A stretch of DNA of 41,535 nt from Hydrogenophaga sp. (lineage in GTDB: Bacteria; Pseudomonadota; Gammaproteobacteria; Burkholderiales; Burkholderiaceae_C): NCBI GenBank assembly GCA_020048405.1, contig JAIFMP010000041.1:1-41535 (forward strand), read 5' to 3'. Positions 1 to 7,948 of the stretch are shown in pieces. The position numbers and the translations under genes were made by a program. The notes beneath the pieces were generated by a model that was not told the origin of the DNA, ran no database searches, and worked only from the letters and a program-made list of their open reading frames with translations. Numbering within the stretch: the first letter of the stretch is position 1; each line of letters opens with the position of its first letter.

Positions 1-51
1 GGCAAAGATGTCCGGGTGTTCATCGTGGCCCGCAAACCCATGGGGAATTGA
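1..51 (+). CDS. C-terminal tail of an unidentified upstream gene (partial)
   Basis: Frame 1 is open from the window edge and reads GKDVRVFIVARKPMGN before a TGA at 49-51. The next gene starts one base later at 53, the spacing expected of a co-transcribed, translationally coupled pair. A last strand of the form VFIVARKP is compatible with the end of a class I methyltransferase fold, but sixteen residues are too few to name a family. The start and nearly all of the gene lie outside the window. Confidence 0.45.
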   Translation, partial: GKDVRVFIVARKPMGN

Positions 52-52
52 C

Positions 53-844
53 ATGAAACACTGGACGCTGATCGGACTGTTGATCCCCCTGTTCCTGAGT
101 GGCTGCAGCAGCTTGCCCGGAGCCACCGTTCAGATGGTGGGTGAGCGCCAGGTGGAATACGTGGTGGCTGGGCAAGGTGCGCCCGTGGTGGTGTTTGAAA
201 ACGGCTTGGGCGGCACGCTGGACTGGTGGTCCAAGGTCTGGCCCGACACCGTGCGCGAAATCACCGCCATGGCCTACAACCGCGCGGGCTACGGCAACAG
301 CCAACCGTCGGCAACCGTGCGCGATGGCACCCACGCTGTGGACGAGTTGCGGGCGTTGCTCACAGCCCGCCAGTTGCCGCCTCCGTACATCCTGGTGGGG
401 CATTCCCTGGGTGGCCTGTACATGCAACTGTTTGCGCGCAAGTACCCACGTGAGGTGGCTGCGTTGGTGCTGGTGGACTCCACCCACCCCGAGCAGCTCA
501 AAGGGGCCGGTGACCCCGACACATGGCCCACCTGGCTGAAGCTGACGTTCGGATTGATGACATCGGACACCGCCAAGCAAGAGCTGGCCGCGCTGGACCC
601 GACAGGGCAAGCCGTGTTGCGTTTGCCTGTGGACCCTGAGGTGCCGGTCTTTGTGCTCAGCGCGCTGGGCCCCATGGGCGCATCGTCAGCGCTGGCCGAA
701 GATGCCAACCAGAAACGTGCCGACATAGCCAACCTGTACCCCAACGCCAAACAGGTGTGGGTGGACAGCGGGCACGGCATTCCGCTCGAAAAGCCCGAAG
801 CTGTTGTGGCCGCCATCCGCGAGGCTCTGAAGAAGGCGCGTTGA
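53..844 (+). CDS. lipoprotein alpha/beta hydrolase
   Basis: A 263-residue alpha/beta-hydrolase fold protein of unknown substrate. The start at 53 is chosen over an in-frame ATG at 8 because it gives a short lipoprotein signal peptide with the lipobox LSGC and the lipidated cysteine at residue 18. The mature protein is therefore probably membrane-anchored on the periplasmic side. The nucleophile elbow GHSLGG places the catalytic serine at about residue 118. The family histidine fits SGHGIPLEKP (His about 241), and the acid is probably the Asp in the strand before PEVPVF. The oxyanion region FENGLGG near residue 50 also fits the fold. It follows the preceding partial gene by one base. The fold is clear; whether it is an esterase, a lipase or something else cannot be read from the sequence. 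Confidence 0.85.
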   Translation: MKHWTLIGLLIPLFLSGCSSLPGATVQMVGERQVEYVVAGQGAPVVVFENGLGGTLDWWSKVWPDTVREITAMAYNRAGYGNSQPSATVRDGTHAVDELRALLTARQLPPPYILVGHSLGGLYMQLFARKYPREVAALVLVDSTHPEQLKGAGDPDTWPTWLKLTFGLMTSDTAKQELAALDPTGQAVLRLPVDPEVPVFVLSALGPMGASSALAEDANQKRADIANLYPNAKQVWVDSGHGIPLEKPEAVVAAIREALKKAR

Positions 845-910
845 CGCCGGTGTGTGTATGGCGCGGCCCGCTTAAACTGCCTGCTGCCGTGCTTTGTGTG
901 TGATTCAGTG

Positions 911-966
911 GTTTTTTTGCCATCCAGCGCTTGTTGGTAAAGCATTCACAGCTACGAGTTTTTTTG
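911..966 (-). repeat. degenerate intergenic repeat, copy 1
   Basis: Read on the minus strand this stretch shows CGTAGCTG, then about 18 bases, then AAGCGCTGGATGGCA, flanked by A-rich runs. The same skeleton recurs at 5950-6005, 19523-19577 and 28217-28273, and more loosely around 38869-38901. It fills most of the 127-base gap between the hydrolase and the cytochrome gene. It resembles an intergenic repeat family I associate with Comamonadaceae. Its function is unknown; a transcript-end or mRNA-structure role is possible. Confidence 0.5.
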
Positions 967-980
967 AGTGAATGTGGCCC

Positions 981-1697
981 ATGACCATTTGTTTCCGTTT
1001 TGCCCACCGGGCGTTGCCCTGGCTTGGCTCACTGCTCGCACTCTTGGCTGTGCCAGCGCTGGCCGCGCCCGCCGTGTTCAAAGACGACATGGCCCAGCGC
1101 ACCCAGGCCTGCACCACCTGCCACGGCGCGCAGGGCAGGGCAGGCCCCGACGGTTACTACCCTCGCATTGCTGGCAAACCCGCTGACTATCTGTTCGCCC
1201 AGTTGCTGCATTTCCGCGACGGGCGGCGCACCTACGCCCCCATGGCCCACCTGCTGGAGCCATTGAACGACGGCTACCTGCGCGACATGGCACGCCACTT
1301 TGCCGCGCTCAGCGTGCCTTACGCCGCGCCCGTGCCAGTGCCCGTGTCGGCCGATGCCCTCAAGCGCGGCCAACAACTGGCCCAACACGGTGACCCCGCC
1401 CGCCAATTGCCCGCCTGCACCCAGTGCCACGGTGCCGCGTTGACCGGTGTGTTGCCCGCCACCCCAGGCCTGCTGGGTTTGCCGCGCGACTACCTGAACG
1501 CCCAACTGGGCGCGTGGCGCAACGGCCTGCGCCGCGCCAATGCCCCCGATTGCATGGCCGACATTGCCCGGCGGCTGAGCGAGTCCGATGTGTCCGCCGT
1601 CAGCGGCTGGCTGGCCCTGCAGCCCTTGCCCGCCCGCCTCTGGCCAGGCCTTGCCGCTGGATTGCGGCCACCCCGGTGTGCCTGTTCGTGCGGCTGA
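981..1697 (+). CDS. diheme c-type cytochrome (c4-like), C-terminus frameshifted
   Basis: A Sec signal peptide ending near ALA-AP is followed by two class I cytochrome c domains. Their heme sites are CTTCH (residues 44-48) and CTQCH (145-149), so the protein is a periplasmic electron carrier of cytochrome c4 type. ATG 981 is preferred over ATG 972, which sits almost on top of the only purine-rich stretch; both give a signal peptide. The last 20 or so residues are unlike the family. If one base is skipped in the C/G-rich stretch near 1629-1638, the frame continues as ASGQALPLDCGHPGVPVR and ends at a TGA at 1732-1734, overlapping the next ATG (1731) as ATGA. The annotated end at 1697 is therefore probably an indel artefact or a recent mutation. 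Both heme domains are upstream of it and intact. Confidence 0.8.
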   Translation: MTICFRFAHRALPWLGSLLALLAVPALAAPAVFKDDMAQRTQACTTCHGAQGRAGPDGYYPRIAGKPADYLFAQLLHFRDGRRTYAPMAHLLEPLNDGYLRDMARHFAALSVPYAAPVPVPVSADALKRGQQLAQHGDPARQLPACTQCHGAALTGVLPATPGLLGLPRDYLNAQLGAWRNGLRRANAPDCMADIARRLSESDVSAVSGWLALQPLPARLWPGLAAGLRPPRCACSCG

Positions 1698-1730
1698 AGC
1701 CGCCAAGGCCGCCCCGGCAGGGGTGCGGCC

Positions 1731-3047
1731 ATGAGCGCGGCGCGGGGTGTGCCCGTGTGGCGTTGGTGTGTCGCAGGCCTGTGCACGGCGCTGGTCGGCG
1801 TATTGATGTGGCTGTGGTGGCCATCGCAGCCCGTGGCGGTGCCTGAACCTGAGGGCGCAGCAGAACGCGACCCCACCACCGTGGAGCGGGGCCGCTACCT
1901 GGCCACGCTGGGCAACTGCCAGCACTGCCACACGCCCACCGGCGCGGCCCCGTATGCCGGGGGCCGGGCCATCCCCACGCCGTTTGGCGTGGTGTTCAGC
2001 AGCAACTTGACGCCCAGCGCACAAGGGCTGGGTGGCTGGAGCGCAGGCGACTTCTGGCGCGCCTTGCACCACGGCCAATCGCGGGATGGGCGCTGGCTCA
2101 CGCCTGCGTTCCCGTTTGCCAACACCACCCACGTCACCCGGGCCGACAGCGATGCGCTTTTTGCTTACCTGCAAAGCCTGCCTCCGGTGGATGCTCCCGC
2201 ACCACCCCACCAACTGCAGTGGCCGTTCAACACACAGGCGGCGCTCAAAGTGTGGCGCGCCCTGTACTTTTCGCCCGCAGAGACCGTCGCCAGCGGCCAA
2301 GCCGGTGCAAACGCGGCATCTGCCGCCAGTGCTGAATGGGCGCGTGGTGCCTATCTGGTGCAGGGCTTGGGCCACTGCGGGGCCTGCCACGCCGAGCGCA
2401 ACGATCTCGGGGCCAGCCCCGCCATGGCTGCCCTGGGTGGTGGGCTGATACCGGGCGCCAACTGGTATGCCCCCTCGCTGACCGACCCCACCGAAGGCGG
2501 CCTGCAAGACTGGCCGCTGGCCCAGATCACCGAGCTGTTTCGCACCGGGCAAGCGGGGGGCGCATTTGCCATCGGCCCCATGGCTGCCGTGGTGCAGCAC
2601 AGCACCCAGCATTGGACAGATGCCGACCTGCTGGCCATGGCCACCTACCTGAAGCAACTCCCCCGCACCGCTGCGCCCGCAGTCCGTGGCATTGCGCCCC
2701 CAGCGCAGCGTCAGACCGCGCTGGGTGCCAAGGTGTACGAGCAGCATTGCGCACAGTGCCACGGTGAGCAGGGCGAGGGCACCCGCTTGGCCGATGGCCG
2801 CTACGCTTACCCGCCGCTGGCAGGCAGCCGTGCCGTCAACCTGGGCCCGGCGCACAACCTGGCACAAGTGGTGTTGCACGGTGGCTTTTCAGCTACCACG
2901 GCAGGCCAGCCGCGCCCATTTGGCATGCCACCCTACGTGCTGGCCCTCAGCGACACCGAACTGGCCGCCGTGTTGACCCACCTGCGCACCCAGTGGGGCA
3001 ACGGCGGCACCCCGGTGAGCGAGCGCGACCTGGCCCGCCTGCGCTGA
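1731..3047 (+). CDS. triheme c-type cytochrome, membrane anchored
   Basis: A 438-residue protein with one N-terminal membrane segment (about 11-30) and three heme-binding sites: CQHCH at 63-67, CGACH at 216-220 and CAQCH at 340-344. This layout matches the membrane-bound cytochrome c subunits of gluconate/alcohol dehydrogenases and of some molybdenum hydroxylases, which carry electrons from a periplasmic dehydrogenase to the respiratory chain. It starts at the ATGA junction with the restored frame of the diheme cytochrome, so the two are probably an operon and an electron-transfer pair. No dehydrogenase subunit is next to them in this window. A partner could lie upstream of the window or elsewhere, so the donor is unknown. 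Confidence 0.85.
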   Translation: MSAARGVPVWRWCVAGLCTALVGVLMWLWWPSQPVAVPEPEGAAERDPTTVERGRYLATLGNCQHCHTPTGAAPYAGGRAIPTPFGVVFSSNLTPSAQGLGGWSAGDFWRALHHGQSRDGRWLTPAFPFANTTHVTRADSDALFAYLQSLPPVDAPAPPHQLQWPFNTQAALKVWRALYFSPAETVASGQAGANAASAASAEWARGAYLVQGLGHCGACHAERNDLGASPAMAALGGGLIPGANWYAPSLTDPTEGGLQDWPLAQITELFRTGQAGGAFAIGPMAAVVQHSTQHWTDADLLAMATYLKQLPRTAAPAVRGIAPPAQRQTALGAKVYEQHCAQCHGEQGEGTRLADGRYAYPPLAGSRAVNLGPAHNLAQVVLHGGFSATTAGQPRPFGMPPYVLALSDTELAAVLTHLRTQWGNGGTPVSERDLARLR

Positions 3048-3097
3048 CGCCACCGGGGCCAACCGGCAGGTGCCATGTGGGCCGCTAAACTGCCCCC

Positions 3098-4156
3098 ATG
3101 GACACAGAGCACGCTTACCAGGAATTGGGCTTGTCGCCCGAAGCCAGCGACGCGCAGCTGAAAGCCGCGTGGCGGCGCCTAGTGGCAGCTTGGCACCCCG
3201 ACCGCAACCCGGCACCCGATGCCCTGCAGCGCATGCAGGCCATCAACAAGGCCTACCAGCACATCCGCCAACTGCGCGACGCGCCCGACACAGCGCAGCC
3301 GGAGACCGACCCGGAACAGGCCAGCGAACACCAGCCGCAGCCCGAACAGGAACCGGAGCAAGAACCCGAGGCGCAGCCTGAACCCGACGGCGCGCCGGCA
3401 CCCCATGTGCGCACGGTGCGCCTCAGCTTGGAAGACACCATCCTGGGCTGTACCCGCAGCCTGCGTGGCCACTTCACCCACACCTGCACCACCTGTGTGG
3501 GCACGGGGCAGCGCGTGCTGGCGCAGGCCTGCAGCACTTGCCGCGGCAGTGGTGCCATCCGCAAACCCACGCTGTTTGGCTGGCTCTGGAACGAAGAAGG
3601 CTGCCCCGACTGCAGCGGCGACGGCCGCCAGCGTGCGCCCTGCGACGACTGCGACAGCACGGGTGAAGTCCGCGTGGCTTACCACCGGCGTGTGCGATTT
3701 GCCCCGGGCATGCGCAGCGGCGATGTGCTCAACGTACCGCCCGCCCGCGAGGGCGCAGCAGATGTTCGGCTGGAGCTCAAGGTGGAGGTGGAGCCGCACC
3801 CGTTTTTCAAGCTCGACGAACACGGTGTGCTGCGCTGCGAAATGCCCGTGAACGGCTACGCCTGGATGACCGGCCGCTGGGTGGAAGTGCCCACGCCTGA
3901 CGGCTTGCAGCACATGCGCCTGAACCGCGAGGCCACCGTCTACCGCCTGGCGGGCAAGGGCTTTCCACAGGGCCTGCGTGGTCCGCGCGGAGACTTTCTG
4001 GTCAAGGTGGTGCCGGTGTTTCCCCCGCTGGGCGACCCCGAGCAAGAGCGTCTGCTGGACAAGCTGATTGCCCGGTCCAATGAGGCAGCGGAGGCAGACG
4101 ACACCCAACCGTTGGGCCAGTGGCAGCGCACCGTGAAACGTTGGAGCGGGTCCTGA
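3098..4156 (+). CDS. DnaJ-like co-chaperone with acidic linker
   Basis: A 352-residue J-domain protein. Residues 1-62 form a J domain with the HPD tripeptide at 33-35, needed in the family to stimulate DnaK ATPase. A zinc-finger region follows with four CxxCxxxG-type repeats (CTTCVGTG at 130, CSTCRGSG at 145, CPDCSGDG at 169, CDDCDSTG at 182), then a DnaJ-type C-terminal substrate-binding region. The usual Gly/Phe-rich linker is absent. In its place residues about 65-98 are almost only Pro, Glu, Gln, Asp and Ala. It is therefore a divergent type I J-protein, not the housekeeping DnaJ, which is usually longer and next to dnaK. It stands alone and converges on argP. Confidence 0.85.
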   Translation: MDTEHAYQELGLSPEASDAQLKAAWRRLVAAWHPDRNPAPDALQRMQAINKAYQHIRQLRDAPDTAQPETDPEQASEHQPQPEQEPEQEPEAQPEPDGAPAPHVRTVRLSLEDTILGCTRSLRGHFTHTCTTCVGTGQRVLAQACSTCRGSGAIRKPTLFGWLWNEEGCPDCSGDGRQRAPCDDCDSTGEVRVAYHRRVRFAPGMRSGDVLNVPPAREGAADVRLELKVEVEPHPFFKLDEHGVLRCEMPVNGYAWMTGRWVEVPTPDGLQHMRLNREATVYRLAGKGFPQGLRGPRGDFLVKVVPVFPPLGDPEQERLLDKLIARSNEAAEADDTQPLGQWQRTVKRWSGS

Positions 4157-4161
4157 CAGCA

Positions 4162-4177
4162 CCGCCAACCCTGGCGG
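4162..4177. terminator. small hairpin between convergent genes
   Basis: CCGCCA-ACCC-TGGCGG is a perfect 6-bp stem with a 4-base loop, in the 28-base gap between the stop of the DnaJ-like gene (4156) and the stop of argP (4185). Its position suggests a two-way transcription terminator. No T-run follows on either strand, so termination is inferred from position only. Confidence 0.4.
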
Positions 4178-4184
4178 CTTGAAC

Positions 4185-5081
4185 TCAGCAGGGGATCAGG
4201 GCCTGTCCGGCGGCCACCACCACTTCCCGAGTCAGGGCCTCCAGCAGCGTTGACACCGCACGGGCCTGCTGCCAGTGCAGCGGCACGTCCAGCGGTGTGC
4301 CGGGCACCAACTCCACCAGGGTGCCCTCCGCCAGGTGTGTGGCAATCAGTGACTGCGGGTGCAAGCCCCAACCCATGCCAGCCAGTGATGCTGTGACAAA
4401 GGCCGTGGTGGATGGCAAAGTGTGCCTTGGCAGCTCCACGGATGTTTGCCAGCCACGAAACACCCATCGTGTTTGCAGTTCGTCTTTGGGGTTGAACACC
4501 AGGCTGGGCGCAACTGCCAGGCTTTCAATGTTCACACCCGCGCTGAAATGGCTTGCCATCAATGCGGGGCTGGCCGCAGCCACATAGCGCATGGCCCCCA
4601 GCGGGCGGCTGTTGCACCCGGCGGGCGGGTGTTCGCTGGCCGTGACAGCGGCCAGCACCGACCCGTTGCGCAACCACTCGGCCGTGTGCCCCTCGTCGTC
4701 CACCGCCACGCCCATCAGCACCGGCGCGCTGGCCGCAAACCGTGACAGTGCCGGTGCAAACCAGGTGGCCAGGCTGTCGGCATTCACGGCGACCGGCAAA
4801 GCCACCCGAGACGGACCCTGTGCCGCCACGGCAGGCAGCGCTTGCTGCAGTTCGTGCTCCAGCAGGTGCACGCGGTCCACATGCTGGCACAGGCGGCGGC
4901 CTGTTTCGGTGGGCAGGCAGGGCTGGCCGCGCACCACCAGGGCGCAGCCCACGCGCTCTTCCAGCAAGCGGATGCGTTGCGACACGGCCGACGGCGTGAC
5001 ATGCAGCGCACGGGCGGCGCGCTCGAAACTGCCTTCCCGCACCACCGCAGCCAGCGCAAACAGAGACGAGTAGTCGAGCAT
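4185..5081 (-). CDS. argP: LysR-family regulator ArgP (IciA)
   Basis: A 298-residue LysR-type regulator. The N-terminus starts directly with the winged helix-turn-helix (residues 1-60, with FERAARALHVTPSAVSQRI), and the rest is the periplasmic-binding-protein-like effector domain. The N-terminal sequence and length match ArgP/IciA, which senses lysine and arginine and activates export of basic amino acids. The divergent neighbour is a LysE-family exporter, the classic argP-argO/lysG-lysE arrangement. Start codons of the two genes are about 75 bases apart if the exporter starts at 5156. The gap holds an inverted repeat (5103-5130) suitable as the binding site, so autoregulation and effector-dependent activation of the exporter are likely. 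Confidence 0.9.
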   Translation of the reverse strand: MLDYSSLFALAAVVREGSFERAARALHVTPSAVSQRIRLLEERVGCALVVRGQPCLPTETGRRLCQHVDRVHLLEHELQQALPAVAAQGPSRVALPVAVNADSLATWFAPALSRFAASAPVLMGVAVDDEGHTAEWLRNGSVLAAVTASEHPPAGCNSRPLGAMRYVAAASPALMASHFSAGVNIESLAVAPSLVFNPKDELQTRWVFRGWQTSVELPRHTLPSTTAFVTASLAGMGWGLHPQSLIATHLAEGTLVELVPGTPLDVPLHWQQARAVSTLLEALTREVVVAAGQALIPC

Positions 5082-5102
5082 GAGATTAGCAATCCTTAAT
5101 CA

Positions 5103-5130
5103 AATGAAGGAAAGATAGTTTGTCTTCATT
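5103..5130. promoter_or_regulatory. inverted repeat, probable ArgP operator
   Basis: AATGAAG (5103-5109) and CTTCATT (5124-5130) are perfect 7-bp inverted arms separated by 14 bases, with a further AA/TT pair inside. The repeat lies in the argP-lysE divergent gap, where a LysR-type regulator is expected to bind. That ArgP is the binder is inference. Confidence 0.5.
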
Positions 5131-5155
5131 CGAGGCACAGGGCAAGCTGCAACCC

Positions 5156-5806
5156 ATGACATTTCAATCAGACACGTTTTCAGTCATTGCGCCGGTGTTT
5201 GTTCAGGGCATGGTCCTGGGCCTGGGGCTCATCGTGGCCATTGGCGCGCAAAACGCGTTTGTGTTGCGGCAAGGCTTGCGGCGAGAGCATGTGGGCACCG
5301 TGGTGCTGTTTTGCGCAGTGGCCGATGCCCTGCTCATCATCGCGGGTGTGTTTGGCATGGCGCAGGCCCTGGGCGAGCGACCTGGCCTGGCGCGTGCCAT
5401 GGCGTTGGCGGGTGCTGCGTTCCTGGCCTTTTATGGCTGGCGGGCGCTGCAGCGGGCGCGGCAAACCAGCCAGTTGACGGCGGCTGAAGGGGGCGTGGGT
5501 CTCAGCCGGGGCGCGGCCATGGCGCAGGCGGCAGCGTTCACCTTGCTCAACCCTCATGTGTACCTGGACACCGTGTTGCTGGTGGGCAGCATTGGTGCGC
5601 AGCAACCCGATGCCTTGCGTGCCTGGTTTGCGGCAGGTGCCAGCACCGCCAGCCTGACGTGGTTTGCCGCGCTGGGTTTTGGCGCCCGCTGGCTGGCCCC
5701 CCTGTTTGCCCGACCCAAAGCCTGGCAGGTGCTGGACGGACTGATCGGCCTGACCATGTGGGTGCTGGCCGTTTTGCTGCTGCGCCACGCGCTGGCCGGT
5801 CTGTGA
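5156..5806 (+). CDS. lysE: LysE/ArgO-family basic amino acid exporter
   Basis: A 216-residue membrane protein with about six hydrophobic segments. It carries the family signature GLGLIVAIGAQNAFVLRQG near the N-terminus, and a second conserved stretch, LNPHVYLDTVLLVG, in the middle. The LysE/ArgO family exports L-lysine or L-arginine across the inner membrane. The start is uncertain. ATG 5156 gives the normal N-terminus and leaves room for a promoter, but its Shine-Dalgarno is weak. A TTG at 5120 has a good AAGGA eight bases upstream, yet would leave only 38 bases between the divergent genes and place the coding start inside the inverted repeat. Control by the adjacent ArgP is expected. Confidence 0.88.
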   Translation: MTFQSDTFSVIAPVFVQGMVLGLGLIVAIGAQNAFVLRQGLRREHVGTVVLFCAVADALLIIAGVFGMAQALGERPGLARAMALAGAAFLAFYGWRALQRARQTSQLTAAEGGVGLSRGAAMAQAAAFTLLNPHVYLDTVLLVGSIGAQQPDALRAWFAAGASTASLTWFAALGFGARWLAPLFARPKAWQVLDGLIGLTMWVLAVLLLRHALAGL

Positions 5807-6000
5807 CTGCCACCGTTTTGGCCGAAAAGTTGGCCGCCTTGGCCGCTCAGGACTGCGCTGCTGCTCGCACACAACGCGCGAACCTGACGGAATGGGAAGC
5901 TGCGTTGGCGCTGGTGCCCTATGTGCCTGTGCAGGCAGACGATGGATTTAGCATAAAAATACCTTCTATCGCTTTACAGGTAAGAACTGGCAGCTATTGA
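5803..6000 (+). CDS. short ORF overlapping lysE, possibly truncated gene
   Basis: A GTG at 5803 overlaps the lysE stop as GTGA and opens a 65-codon frame. The first 45 or so codons look coding (AEKLAALAAQDC..., LTEWEAALALVPYVPVQ), with GC-rich third positions typical of the window. The last 18 codons run into the A/T-rich repeat at 5950-6005 and look like repeat-derived sequence. This could be the 5' remnant of a gene cut short by the repeat, or a chance frame. I do not recognise the family. Confidence 0.3.
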   Translation: MTATVLAEKLAALAAQDCAAARTQRANLTEWEAALALVPYVPVQADDGFSIKIPSIALQVRTGSY

Positions 6001-6005
6001 TATTG
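5950..6005 (-). repeat. degenerate intergenic repeat, copy 2
   Basis: On the minus strand it reads AATAGCTGCCAG, a spacer, then AAAGCGATAGAAGGTA and an A/T-rich flank. It has the same skeleton as the copy at 911-966. It lies between lysE and the convergent HDOD-REC-GGDEF gene and overlaps the end of the short ORF at 5803-6000. Confidence 0.45.
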
Positions 6006-6043
6006 ACGAAAAGCGACAACTGACCACCATCGTTGATGGCAAC

Positions 6044-7948
6044 TCAAGCGATCGCAATGCGGTCGGTAGGAACGTTGCTGAATACCGAAACGCAGTTTCG
6101 GCCAGCTGACTTGGAGAGGTAGAGTGCCTGGTCCGCGTTGGCCAGCAAGTTGTCGAGGTTCCCCACAGACGTATCGCAAGCAGCCAATCCAAAACTGGCT
6201 GTCACATGGAATACCTGGTTACCAAATTGAATTTGCATTGCGTCGATGGTGGACCGCAGGCGCTCTGCCACTCTGATGGCGTCTTCAAGCGACATGTTGG
6301 GTGATACCAGCAAAAATTCTTCGCCACCCCAGCGGCAAACGGTGTCTTCCTGCCGTGAAGCGTCTCGCAGGCAGAGGGCGACTTCTTGGAGGACCTTGTC
6401 GCCAGCAGCGTGGCCCGCCGCATCGTTGACAGACTTGAAGTGGTCGATGTCAATACTGATGACTGTGAGCAGATGGCCATGCCGCACGGCCGAACTCCAT
6501 GCCTGCGTCAGTGCGTTCATTCCGGCGCGCCGGTTGGCCAGTTGTGTGAGCGGGTCGGTCAACGCCGCCAACTGCAGACGGCGATTGCTTTGCGCCAATT
6601 CGGCCAGCATCCCGGTAATACGTGCGTGGTCGGTTTCCCAGGTTTCCCGCAGCCGTACGTAACGCCAGGCCGCTTTAAGCCGAGCGCTCAGCGCTCGCAG
6701 GTTGACCGGCTTGGTCAGGTAGTCGTCCACCCCGGCCTCAAAAGCGGTCACCAGATCGTCTTCCTGGTCGGCCGATGTCAACATGAGGACATAGATTTTT
6801 TGTCCCCATTCACTTTTGCGAAGGACTTTGCACATGGCAATGCCGTCCATGACGGGCATGCGCCAATCCGTCAGCATCACATGGGGTTTGAAATCGAGTG
6901 CGCGAACCAATGCATCGCGTCCGTTGCCAGCGGTCATGACGGTGTGCCCCTCGTTTTCGAGAAGCCAAGCTTGCAACATGCCCAAGATGATGGGGTCGTC
7001 TTCAGCGATCAAGACCCTGAGTAAATGGGCATCTTCATCTCGCTCCGGTTTCGCTGCAGCACTGGCGATGGACGCAAAGTCGGGCGGTGTGGTCGTCGGT
7101 ACGTTCAGGCGCTCACCCCACACCCGCCACTGCGCCGCAACCCGGTCGACACATTGGCCCAATGCGTCTGATTCCCAGCCCACCTTGCCTGCTGCAACGG
7201 CGAACTCTGTCAGCCTGGTCACCTGGTTTTTGGGGCTGGCCACGATGAAATCTGCCACTTGTAGGGCCAAATGCAGCGCGTGTACCAAACTCCAGCCTCG
7301 GGTGCCCACTGCATAAGAGGTGCTGCTCAAGTTCTCAAAAAACAGAACGGGCTCAGTCAGGGCATCCGGGAATCCCCACTGCTGCAGCATCAGGTAAGAC
7401 AGGCGCTTATGGTCAAGTTGCAAGTCCTGCTGTTCCAAACGGGCCAATTCGGCACCCTGCGCTCCACTGGACAGCAATTTCCCGTAAACATCGGGATATG
7501 CGGTCGCCAGTCCCAGGGAGCCGATGCGGGCGAGTAGGCCGCAGGTGAACAGATCCTCCGGAGAGCCCAGACGTTGCTGTCCTCCAATGTCGCTCAATGC
7601 CAAACCCATGAGCAACGAGTGGCTCCAAAAAGCCGCATAGTCAAAATGTGTGCAGCGTCCGCGTCCATACTCGTCAAGAAGCGAAAACGTCAGCGTCAAC
7701 CGCCTCACCGTCGCCAGCCCCAGCCGACGCACGGCCTCTCCAGCCGATGCCACGGACCGGCCACCCATGGCAGCCGCGTTCGCTTGTGCCAACAAGCGCC
7801 CGACCAGAGCCGGGTCCGCTTGCACCTTGGACACCACATCTTGCACAGACGCAGACTCTCGCTGGCACGCATCCATGATGGCCAGCGCCACATTGGAAGG
7901 GCTGGGAAGGCGCCGCTGCAGCTCAGGATTCAAGGGTTCAACCTGCAT
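6044..7948 (-). CDS. HDOD-REC-GGDEF protein (probable diguanylate cyclase)
   Basis: A 634-residue cytoplasmic signalling protein with three parts: an HDOD domain (about 10-210), a receiver (about 310-425, with phospho-acceptor Asp 361 in LTDWRMP and the conserved Lys in LTKPV), and a GGDEF domain (about 460-620). The active-site motif is GGEEF (541-545), an accepted catalytic variant. An intact RxxD product-inhibition site (RQED, 532-535) lies five residues before it. It is therefore predicted to make c-di-GMP under control of phosphorylation. ATG 7948 is chosen because the HDOD fold begins there; the open frame extends further but overlaps the kinase gene. It overlaps the upstream hybrid kinase by 11 bases and is last in the heme oxygenase-phytochrome operon. 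That kinase and its HPt domain are the obvious phosphate source. Confidence 0.88.
   Translation of the reverse strand: MQVEPLNPELQRRLPSPSNVALAIMDACQRESASVQDVVSKVQADPALVGRLLAQANAAAMGGRSVASAGEAVRRLGLATVRRLTLTFSLLDEYGRGRCTHFDYAAFWSHSLLMGLALSDIGGQQRLGSPEDLFTCGLLARIGSLGLATAYPDVYGKLLSSGAQGAELARLEQQDLQLDHKRLSYLMLQQWGFPDALTEPVLFFENLSSTSYAVGTRGWSLVHALHLALQVADFIVASPKNQVTRLTEFAVAAGKVGWESDALGQCVDRVAAQWRVWGERLNVPTTTPPDFASIASAAAKPERDEDAHLLRVLIAEDDPIILGMLQAWLLENEGHTVMTAGNGRDALVRALDFKPHVMLTDWRMPVMDGIAMCKVLRKSEWGQKIYVLMLTSADQEDDLVTAFEAGVDDYLTKPVNLRALSARLKAAWRYVRLRETWETDHARITGMLAELAQSNRRLQLAALTDPLTQLANRRAGMNALTQAWSSAVRHGHLLTVISIDIDHFKSVNDAAGHAAGDKVLQEVALCLRDASRQEDTVCRWGGEEFLLVSPNMSLEDAIRVAERLRSTIDAMQIQFGNQVFHVTASFGLAACDTSVGNLDNLLANADQALYLSKSAGRNCVSVFSNVPTDRIAIA

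Noticed and set aside
1029-2879. A 616-codon minus-strand frame across both cytochrome genes.
   Set aside because: Low-complexity Gly/Ala/Gln/His-rich shadow of GC-rich codons on the opposite strand; the plus-strand heme motifs are decisive.
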